This document shows, piece by piece, positions 1-5,751 of a DNA stretch of 8,711 nt. The notes below the pieces were generated by a model that searched no databases, was not told the origin of the DNA, and was given only the letters and a program-made list of their open reading frames with translations. Position 1 is the first letter of the stretch. Each line of letters starts with the position of its first letter. Made by a program: the position numbers and the translations under genes. The stretch comes from Alphaproteobacteria bacterium (GTDB lineage: Bacteria; Pseudomonadota; Alphaproteobacteria; Micavibrionales; Micavibrionaceae), in assembly GCA_023301785.1 (NCBI GenBank), contig JALZUF010000182.1, positions 1 to 8,711 on the forward strand. Reading direction: 5' to 3'.

Positions 1-27
1 GCAATGAAAGAAGCAATGGCCGCTTAA
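1..27 (+). CDS. 3' end of an upstream gene, possibly sucD (succinyl-CoA synthetase alpha subunit)
   Basis: Frame 1 reads the eight residues AMKEAMAA followed by TAA at 25-27, so this looks like the C-terminus of a gene that begins outside the window. An alanine-rich helical tail with this composition fits a SucD C-terminus, and in many alphaproteobacteria sucC-sucD lie directly upstream of sucA. Eight residues cannot identify a family, so the sucD assignment is inference from gene order only. The next gene starts 10 bases after this stop, which suggests they are transcribed together. Confidence 0.4.
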   Translation, partial: AMKEAMAA

Positions 28-37
28 AGTTTTAGAT

Positions 38-580
38 ATGAATTTATTTTTAAAAACCACAATGTGTTCGTTATGCGCCATTGTGGTTTTTTGTTTCTTA
101 ATTTTTGAAACGCAAGCGATGTCCAAAAGAAGTCTGAATAGTATTTATGAGAACCCACGTGTTCTGATCATCACGGGACGATTTAATGAAATCGAAAAAC
201 AAATACAAATTTTTGAAAAAGATAAAAGCGCATTATTTGACCGTCATATTGCAGTCTTAAGACAAAACGCTAATAAGGCATTAACGGCGCATCAGCCACT
301 GTCTAACCCTGATTACCCGATTAGCAATATCAAACATTATGATGAATACGCGCTTAAAGATAATGATAAGAAATTCATGATTTACCTGATTGGTAAGGAT
401 GGTGGCTTAAAGCAAGAGTGGTCTAATATTATTCAATTTGATGAGGTCTCTCAAATTATTGATCAAATGCCGATGCGTCAAATTGAGGCCAATAGGTCAA
501 TTTTACGGAAAATAATGCCGCTCGGCAATTTTTATATAGCAAAAGCCTTTCCGTATCTTGTGCCTAAGTGTCTGATATAA
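38..580 (+). CDS. Exported DUF4174-like protein
   Basis: 180 residues. Residues 1-27 form a signal peptide: a basic start (K6), a long hydrophobic core of about 15 residues, and a likely cleavage after TQA (A27), so the protein is probably periplasmic or secreted. The mature part carries LIGKDGG at 117-123 and DQMPMRQ at 142-148. This pair is the C-terminal hallmark of DUF4174 proteins, a small exported family with no assigned biochemical function, found mainly in proteobacteria and eukaryotes. An N-terminal strand (PRVLIITG, about 40-47) also fits the family pattern. Residues 151-180 form an extra tail with hydrophobic patches beyond the usual domain end. The start is the first ATG of the frame, 10 bases after the upstream stop; no good Shine-Dalgarno is visible, so translation may be coupled. 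The coding sequence is more AT-rich than sucA/sucB. The family call comes from motif memory, not a profile search. Confidence 0.75.
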   Translation: MNLFLKTTMCSLCAIVVFCFLIFETQAMSKRSLNSIYENPRVLIITGRFNEIEKQIQIFEKDKSALFDRHIAVLRQNANKALTAHQPLSNPDYPISNIKHYDEYALKDNDKKFMIYLIGKDGGLKQEWSNIIQFDEVSQIIDQMPMRQIEANRSILRKIMPLGNFYIAKAFPYLVPKCLI

Positions 581-593
581 CTTGTTTTATATT

Positions 594-610
594 CTGGCAC
601 GGCCTTTGCA
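594..610 (+). promoter_or_regulatory. Sigma-54 (RpoN) -24/-12 promoter
   Basis: The 17 bases CTGGCACGGCCTTTGCA match the sigma-54 consensus YTGGCACGRNNNTTGCW at every specified position. The invariant GG (596-597) and GC (608-609) are separated by exactly 10 bases. The predicted transcription start is about 12 bases after the GC, near 620. This gives a leader of about 35 bases before the small ORF at 656. It lies in non-coding DNA 14 bases after a stop codon and points towards the small ORF. Sigma-54 promoters need an activator of the NtrC type bound upstream; no activator site could be recognised, and it would have to lie inside the preceding gene. Confidence 0.8.
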
Positions 611-655
611 ATTTATTCCCTATACAAATAAAAAACTAAGAAACGGGAGTATACA

Positions 656-781
656 ATGAATATGATCAATACTTTATACGTCAGTGGCACAACACTCTGG
701 ATTGTAACATTAGCAAAAATCGCTGATTTCAACCCATTAGAGGACATGACAGACCTAACAGGCCAAATTTTACTCTTTTAA
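656..781 (+). CDS. Small ORF (41 aa) of unknown function under the sigma-54 promoter
   Basis: The ORF begins with ATG at 656 and ends with TAA at 779-781. A GGGAG Shine-Dalgarno at 645-649 lies 6 bases upstream, one of the better ribosome sites in this window. The peptide starts MNMINTLYVSGTTLWIVTLA and ends with LTGQILLF. It has a moderately hydrophobic first half (about residues 6-22), then an acidic stretch (D24 to D35), and no cysteines. I recognise no family. It could be a short membrane-associated or regulatory peptide; alternatively the transcript may act as an RNA and the ORF be incidental. A matching promoter, ribosome site and downstream terminators together support a real gene more than ORF length does. 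Confidence 0.5.
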   Translation: MNMINTLYVSGTTLWIVTLAKIADFNPLEDMTDLTGQILLF

Positions 782-803
782 AATAAAGAGAATATAAGAA
801 TTT

Positions 804-861
804 AAAGGCTCCATAACCCAGAAGATGTATTTTTCTCCTTCGTTAAATACATCGCCTTTTT
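804..861 (+). terminator. Hairpin ending in a T run, probable terminator of the small ORF transcript
   Basis: GATGTATTT (824-832) and AAATACATC (845-853) form a perfect 9-bp stem around a 12-base loop, followed by GCC and TTTTT (857-861). An outer arm, AAAGGC (804-809), can also pair with GCCTTT (854-859), leaving a 14-base bulge on the 5' side only (810-823). The inner hairpin plus T run looks like an intrinsic terminator with an A/T-rich stem. The outer pairing would compete with the T run, so the structure might do more than terminate. Confidence 0.55.
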
Positions 862-863
862 AC

Positions 864-903
864 AAAAAGAGAGATCGACCATCATTGGTTATCTCTCTTT
901 TTT
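864..903. terminator. Strong bidirectional intrinsic terminator
   Basis: AAAAAGAGAGAT (864-875) pairs perfectly with ATCTCTCTTTTT (891-902). An inner ACCA/TGGT extension (878-881 with 886-889) closes a 4-base loop, and T continues at 903. The A run on the 5' side means the same element could work on the minus strand. It sits 2 bases after the preceding hairpin and separates the sigma-54 small unit from the gene at 961. Confidence 0.8.
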
Positions 904-960
904 CTTAAGACACCAAAGGAAATTTGTGGCAAAATACATATTCAATAAAGGATAAAAATA

Positions 961-1503
961 ATGTCAGACCTATCAAAATTTTCAGAACAAGAGCGCGTAT
1001 TTATCGCATCCATTCCTTACCGTGTTGGGGTTTGGATATCAAATGTGGATGATAATGCACGTTCGCAAATTGATGACCGCGAGGAGCGTAAAGCCTTAGA
1101 AGCCACGATCACGTCACTTGCTGCTAAAAACAATAAAATCCCCTTTGCCGCGGCTATTATGGCCGAAGTTGAAAAGCGTAAAGCGTCATGGCCGTCATGG
1201 GATGGTATATCTGGTGAAGACAAGGTGTTGGGGGATACGCAAAAAGCGCTTCAATTATGTAAGTCAAAGATCACAGAAAAAGAGCTCGCTCAGTATAAGC
1301 AAACAATATGGCGCGTTGGTATGATTGTCGCGCAAGCGTATGGCGAACATATTGATCCAGACAATGAAATGCACGTTGATCGACTGTTTCAATGGATTGG
1401 TAGTATGACGGGCGGCGCAAAATTGGGCAAAAATCCAGAGAATATGAGTAAGCAAGAGAAGAATGCTCTTAATAAATTACGCGCGATATTGAAAAATACG
1501 TAA
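961..1503 (+). CDS. Uncharacterised cytoplasmic helical protein with an apparent internal repeat
   Basis: 180 residues with no signal peptide or membrane segment, rich in charged helices. The start ATG has AAGGA (948-952) 8 bases upstream. Two segments resemble each other. Residues 18-53 contain YRVG, then an acidic loop (VDD...IDDREER) and a helix ending ITSL. Residues 115-149 contain WRVG, then an acidic loop (GEHIDPDNEMHVD) and a helix ending IGSM. The pattern recalls all-helical repeat folds of the TerB type, where an acidic loop joins paired helices, but this is a resemblance by eye and not an identification. The centre has a tryptophan pair (W77, W80). It lies 109 bases upstream of the sucA start and reads the same way, so it may share transcripts with sucA. 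Its function is unknown. Confidence 0.8.
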   Translation: MSDLSKFSEQERVFIASIPYRVGVWISNVDDNARSQIDDREERKALEATITSLAAKNNKIPFAAAIMAEVEKRKASWPSWDGISGEDKVLGDTQKALQLCKSKITEKELAQYKQTIWRVGMIVAQAYGEHIDPDNEMHVDRLFQWIGSMTGGAKLGKNPENMSKQEKNALNKLRAILKNT

Positions 1504-1612
1504 AATAAATTTATTCGTTGTTCAGGCTAAAATTTGCGACATCTATCTTGTATAGATTGGGAAAACAAACTAATGTTTGAACTTCCTTAGTCTCATAGAA
1601 AATATAAGTAAT
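1504..1612 (+). promoter_or_regulatory. sucA leader with a 17-bp inverted repeat
   Basis: The spacer before sucA holds ATCTATCTTGTATAGAT at 1541-1557, a perfect 6-bp inverted repeat around 5 bases. The size fits a dimeric repressor site or a very weak hairpin. A promoter-like pair, TTGTAT (1548-1553) and TAATGT (1571-1576) with 17 bases between, overlaps it but matches the consensus poorly. A 5-codon ORF (MFELP, 1573-1590) ends 22 bases before the sucA start. None of these is strong alone. Confidence 0.3.
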
Positions 1613-4489
1613 ATGTCTGAAAATCTCTCTTTTTTAACTGGTATCAACTCTGAATACATTGCGCATTTATACGCACAATACCTGCGTAACCCAAATAATG
1701 TAGATAGCAGTTGGAAGAAATTTTTCAGTGATCTAAACGATGAAGAGCTTTCGGTTTTGAAAGAGCTTCACGGCGCAAGCTGGACACCTGTTGAAAATCG
1801 CCGTGACGGCAATGGGTTCAATCACCAAGGTGGAGAAACGCTTGTTGAAACTGCCCCTGAAATGTCGAACACACCAGATGCCGATGCAGGCAGTGTCCGC
1901 CAAGCGGTTCTAGATTCCATTCATGCCATTATGTTGATCCGTGCTTATCGTGCCCGTGGACATCTTATGTCTGACCTTGATCCTTTAGGCTTACGTGATG
2001 ATGAATATCACCCTGAACTTGACCCAAGCCATTATGGTTTTGAAGCCAAAGATTTTAACCGTCCTATCTTTATTGATGGTGTGCTGGGCTTAGAAAGTGC
2101 AACACTTTCTGAAATCGTCAAAACACTTAAAGAAACATATTGCGGTAAGATTGGTGTTGAGTTTATGCACCTTACTGACCCTGATGAAAAAAGCTGGGTT
2201 CAACGACGTATTGAGGAGCCGCATAATAAAACGAACTTTACCGATGAAGGTAAAAAAGCAATCTACCAAAGATTGGTTGCCGCCGAAGGATTTGAAAAGT
2301 TCTTGTCTGTTAAATATCCCGGAACAAAACGTTTTGGTCTTGATGGTGGTGAATCGCTTATCCCCTGTATTGAACAAATTATGAAACGCGGCGGACAACT
2401 TGGATTGGAAGAAATTGCTGTTGGTATGGCGCACCGTGGTCGCCTGAACGTTTTAACAAATGTACTTGGTAAATCTTTTACGGCGATGTTCTCTGAATTT
2501 CAAGGCGTATCAAGCAAGCCTGATGATGTGCAAGGGTCTGGTGATGTGAAATATCACATGGGCACATCGAGTGACCGTGACTTTGATGGTAATAATATCC
2601 ACTTGTCATTGGCTGCAAATCCATCGCACCTAGAATGTGTGAACCCTGTTGTTGTCGGTAAAGTTCGCGCGAAACAAATTTTGTCTGATGACACTGAGTC
2701 TGTAAAAGTTATGCCGCTTCTTCTTCATGGAGACGCCGCGTTTGCGGGACAAGGTGTTGTGCCTGAAACGTTAATGATTTCTGAATTGCCTGGCTACCGC
2801 GTGGGCGGAACAATCCATATTGTGATTAACAACCAAATTGGTTTCACAACGCGTCCTAAATTTGGCCGTTCTGGGCCATATTGTACAGACGTTGCAAAAA
2901 TGCTGGCGGCACCAATTTTTCATGTTAATGGAGATGACCCAGAAGCTGTAACACACGTGGCGCGTATCGCGACTGAGTTCCGCCAGAAATTTAAGAAAGA
3001 TGTTGTCATTGATATGTTCTGTTACCGTCGTAACGGTCATAACGAAGGTGATGAACCATCTTTCACGCAACCTTTGATGTACAAACAAATCAAAACACAA
3101 GAGACGTGCCGCGAACAGTACGGCAAGAAACTTGTAGCTGAAGGGCTGTTATCTGAAGACGAAGCAAAACAAGTCTATGATCAATTCATCGACTTTATGG
3201 GCGAAGCATTTGAAGCGGCGGAAAACTTTAAGCCAAACAAAGCTGATTATCTCGAAGGGAAATGGAGCGATATGAAAACCGCACCAGATGGTGATCGTCG
3301 TGGAGATACAGATGTTAAAGAGAAAGAGCTTCAAGAAATAGGTAGAGTTTTAACGGAAATACCCGCTGATTTTAACGCCAACTCTAAAATTGTACGCCAA
3401 TTAAAAGCAAAAGCGAAAATGTTTGAAAGCGGCGAGGGGTTTGATTGGGCTACGGCTGAAGCTATGGCCTTTGGAGCGCTGGCAAAAGAAAAATTCGCGG
3501 TACGCTTGTCTGGGCAAGATTGTGGTCGTGGAACATTCTCTCAACGTCATGCGATCTTATACGATCAAACAACAGAAGAAAAATATGTTCCCCTTGCGAA
3601 CATCAGTGCCGACCAAGGTCGTTTTGAAGTTCACGATAGTCCGTTATCTGAATTTGCCGTCATGGGTTTTGAATATGGCTATGCGTCTGCGGATCCTAAG
3701 TCATTGGTTATGTGGGAAGGTCAATTTGGGGACTTTGTGAATGGCGCGCAAACAATTATTGATCAGTTTATCTCGGCGGGTGAAACAAAGTGGCTGCGTA
3801 TGAATGGTCTTGTTTTGTTGTTGCCGCACGGTATGGAGGGGCAGGGACCAGAGCATAGTTCTGCGCGTCTTGAAAGATTCCTACAGGCCAGTGCGGAAGA
3901 TAATTGGCAAGTGGCAAATTGTACGACGCCAGCAAACTACTTTCATATTTTGCGCCGTCAAATGTGCCGTGATTTCAGAAAACCGCTTATCCTTATGACG
4001 CCAAAATCATTGTTACGTCATAAATTATGCGTATCAAAGTTAGAAGATTTTGCAGAAGGTTCAAGTTTCCACCGTGTTCTATGGGACAGCGATAAAGAAG
4101 AGTTGGCGAAACCAAAAGACATCAAACGTATTGTTTTGTGTACAGGTAAAGTTTATTACGACTTGCTCCAAGAGCGTCGTGAGCGCAAAAATAAAGATAT
4201 TATGATCTTACGTGTTGAACAGCTTTATCCATTCCCTGATGAGATTTTGGCAGAAGAGTTAGCACAATATCCAAATGCCGATATTGTCTGGTGTCAGGAA
4301 GAGCATGAAAATATGGGGTCATGGCATTTTGTTGATCGCCGTATTGAAAACGTATTAAAGTCAATTAATCACAAAGCAGGTCGTCCTGTTTACATCGGCC
4401 GTGAACCTGCGGCATCCCCTGCGACAGGATCTCTTGGTGTGCATAATAAACAACAAGCGAAGCTGATTGATGAAGCGCTAACAGTATAA
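1613..4489 (+). CDS. sucA: 2-oxoglutarate dehydrogenase E1 component
   Basis: Thiamine diphosphate-dependent decarboxylase that starts the 2-oxoglutarate dehydrogenase reaction and passes the succinyl group to the lipoyl arm of SucB. The protein has 958 residues from ATG 1613, in the normal family range. Residues 1-35 (FLTGINSEYIAHLY...) are the E1o N-terminal segment that contacts E2. KRFGLDGGESL (239-249), HRGRLN (274-279) and NPSHLE (336-341) form the substrate and cofactor pocket. HGDAAFAGQG (372-381) followed by NNQIGFTT (406-413) is the thiamine diphosphate/Mg motif. YRRNGHNEGDEPSFTQP and the C-terminal GPEHSSARLERFLQ and SPATGS motifs are all present. The frame is open 12 codons further upstream from a TTG at 1577, but ATG 1613 gives the family's usual N-terminus. 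The gene ends in a double TAA, 38 bases before sucB. Confidence 0.97.
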   Translation: MSENLSFLTGINSEYIAHLYAQYLRNPNNVDSSWKKFFSDLNDEELSVLKELHGASWTPVENRRDGNGFNHQGGETLVETAPEMSNTPDADAGSVRQAVLDSIHAIMLIRAYRARGHLMSDLDPLGLRDDEYHPELDPSHYGFEAKDFNRPIFIDGVLGLESATLSEIVKTLKETYCGKIGVEFMHLTDPDEKSWVQRRIEEPHNKTNFTDEGKKAIYQRLVAAEGFEKFLSVKYPGTKRFGLDGGESLIPCIEQIMKRGGQLGLEEIAVGMAHRGRLNVLTNVLGKSFTAMFSEFQGVSSKPDDVQGSGDVKYHMGTSSDRDFDGNNIHLSLAANPSHLECVNPVVVGKVRAKQILSDDTESVKVMPLLLHGDAAFAGQGVVPETLMISELPGYRVGGTIHIVINNQIGFTTRPKFGRSGPYCTDVAKMLAAPIFHVNGDDPEAVTHVARIATEFRQKFKKDVVIDMFCYRRNGHNEGDEPSFTQPLMYKQIKTQETCREQYGKKLVAEGLLSEDEAKQVYDQFIDFMGEAFEAAENFKPNKADYLEGKWSDMKTAPDGDRRGDTDVKEKELQEIGRVLTEIPADFNANSKIVRQLKAKAKMFESGEGFDWATAEAMAFGALAKEKFAVRLSGQDCGRGTFSQRHAILYDQTTEEKYVPLANISADQGRFEVHDSPLSEFAVMGFEYGYASADPKSLVMWEGQFGDFVNGAQTIIDQFISAGETKWLRMNGLVLLLPHGMEGQGPEHSSARLERFLQASAEDNWQVANCTTPANYFHILRRQMCRDFRKPLILMTPKSLLRHKLCVSKLEDFAEGSSFHRVLWDSDKEELAKPKDIKRIVLCTGKVYYDLLQERRERKNKDIMILRVEQLYPFPDEILAEELAQYPNADIVWCQEEHENMGSWHFVDRRIENVLKSINHKAGRPVYIGREPAASPATGSLGVHNKQQAKLIDEALTV

Positions 4490-4527
4490 TAAATTAGTAA
4501 GTATATAAAAAAGAAAGACTATAAATC

Positions 4528-5745
4528 ATGACACAAATTACCGTTCCAACATTAGGTGAATCTGTATCCGAGGCGACCGTGGCAACATGGTTGAAAAAAG
4601 AAGGGGATACCGTTGCTGTTGATGAGCCGATTGTTGAGCTTGAAACAGATAAGGTTACCTTAGAAGTAAACTCTCCGGCCGCTGGTGTCATTAGCTCAAT
4701 CGTTGTCCAAGAAGGCGAAAACGTTGAAGTTGGAGCATTGCTAGGTGAAATTGGTGGAGAAGGAGCGGCGGCAAACGATGCAAAGGCTGCCCCCGCAAAA
4801 GAAGAGGCACCAAAAGCAACAGCTCCTGTTGCCTCAGATGATGATCATAAATTATCACCAGCCGTCACGAAAATGGTGAATGACAATAACTTAGATGCAG
4901 ATGCTATTGCTGGCACGGGTAAAGAGGGTCGTATCACAAAAGAAGATGTTCAAAACCACATGAGTGGCGCTTCAACTAAAACAGTAGAGCCTGTTGCACC
5001 GAAGCCTGCCGCGGCGGCACCTCAAGTTGCTCAAGATAAATCACAACGCGAAGAGCGCGTGAAAATGACGAAGCTACGTCAGGTGATTGCAAAACGTTTG
5101 AAAGGCGCGCAAGATACGGCTGCGATCTTAACAACGTTCAATGAAGTAGATATGGGCGCGATTATGGCGCTTCGTAAAGAGTACCAAGATCACTTTGTTA
5201 AAAAGCACGATGTGAAATTAGGCTTCATGTCTTTCTTCGTGAAAGCTGCGGTTCAGGCGCTTAAAGAATTCCCTGCGGTAAATGCAGAAATTGATGGCGA
5301 TGAAATTGTTTACAAAAACTATTATGATGTTGGTATCGCGGTGAGTACGCCACAAGGATTGATCGTGCCTGTTGTTCGTGATTGTGATCAAAAATCTATG
5401 GCACAAATTGAAAAAGATATCATTGATGTCGGCACACGTGCCCGTGACGGAAAAGTATCGATTGATGAAATGCAAGGCGGCACATTTACTGTCACCAATG
5501 GCGGTATCTTTGGTTCATTAATGTCGACACCAATTTTAAATTCACCACAATCAGCGATTCTAGGTATGCACAAAATTCAGCAACGCCCAATGGTCATGCC
5601 CAATGGGCAAATCGAAGCGCGTCCGATGATGTATTTGGCGATGTCTTACGATCACCGCATTATTGATGGTAAAGAATCAGTGAGTTTCCTTGTGCGTATT
5701 AAAGAAGCGTTGGAAGATCCACAAAGACTTCTTTTAGACCTTTAG
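4528..5745 (+). CDS. sucB: Dihydrolipoamide succinyltransferase, E2 of 2-oxoglutarate dehydrogenase
   Basis: Core of the complex: it carries the succinyl group on a swinging lipoyl arm and transfers it to CoA. The protein is 405 residues, the usual length. The lipoyl domain spans residues 2-75, with the lipoylated lysine K42 in ETDKVTLEV. An Ala/Pro-rich linker (about 76-106) leads to the peripheral subunit-binding domain at 107-145 (KLSPAVTKMV...GKEGRITKEDV), which holds E1 or E3. A second Ala/Pro linker follows, then the catalytic domain from about 175. It contains the active-site motif YDHRIIDG, with H376 and D380 as the expected catalytic residues, and ends in the typical DPQRLLLDL. There is a single lipoyl domain. 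It follows sucA by 38 bases with only a weak purine-rich ribosome site (AAGAAAG), so the two are almost certainly co-transcribed. Confidence 0.97.
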   Translation: MTQITVPTLGESVSEATVATWLKKEGDTVAVDEPIVELETDKVTLEVNSPAAGVISSIVVQEGENVEVGALLGEIGGEGAAANDAKAAPAKEEAPKATAPVASDDDHKLSPAVTKMVNDNNLDADAIAGTGKEGRITKEDVQNHMSGASTKTVEPVAPKPAAAAPQVAQDKSQREERVKMTKLRQVIAKRLKGAQDTAAILTTFNEVDMGAIMALRKEYQDHFVKKHDVKLGFMSFFVKAAVQALKEFPAVNAEIDGDEIVYKNYYDVGIAVSTPQGLIVPVVRDCDQKSMAQIEKDIIDVGTRARDGKVSIDEMQGGTFTVTNGGIFGSLMSTPILNSPQSAILGMHKIQQRPMVMPNGQIEARPMMYLAMSYDHRIIDGKESVSFLVRIKEALEDPQRLLLDL

Positions 5746-5751
5746 GTCTAA
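5734..5751. terminator. Palindrome across both stop codons at the sucB / deaminase junction
   Basis: TTAGACCTTTAGGTCTAA is a perfect inverted repeat (8-base arms, in practice a 7-bp stem with a 4-base loop) that covers the sucB stop (5743-5745) and the minus-strand stop (5748-5750). It could end transcription from both sides. Neither side is followed by a T run, so it would be a weak or Rho-assisted terminator at best. Confidence 0.4.

Larger units (their letters stand above)
581..960. other. 380-base region between longer genes: small transcription unit plus short leader
   Basis: This stretch holds, in order, the sigma-54 promoter, a leader ending in a Shine-Dalgarno, the 41-codon ORF, a 22-base spacer, and two adjacent hairpins. 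The last part (904-960) precedes the gene at 961 and contains AAGGA at 948-952 as its ribosome site. I found no convincing sigma-70 type promoter in 904-960. The whole looks like a self-contained unit placed between TCA-cycle neighbours. Confidence 0.6.

Noticed and set aside
452..464. IHF-like site (CAAATTATTGATC) and an ATTTGAT/ATCAAAT inverted repeat (436-468) upstream of the sigma-54 promoter
   Set aside because: Both are inside a coding sequence of AT-rich codons, mismatch or are too far from the promoter for the usual IHF position, and are expected by chance.
826..909. 27-codon ORF running through both hairpins
   Set aside because: No ribosome site, and the bases are fully explained by the two stem-loops.
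1577..1612. Upstream TTG start for sucA adding 12 residues
   Set aside because: The added residues are not part of the E1o family pattern; ATG 1613 gives the typical N-terminus.
2090..2434. 114-codon minus-strand ORF inside sucA, and other opposite-frame ORFs within sucA, sucB and lpd
   Set aside because: They are out-of-frame shadows of strongly conserved enzymes, with no ribosome sites or recognisable protein features.
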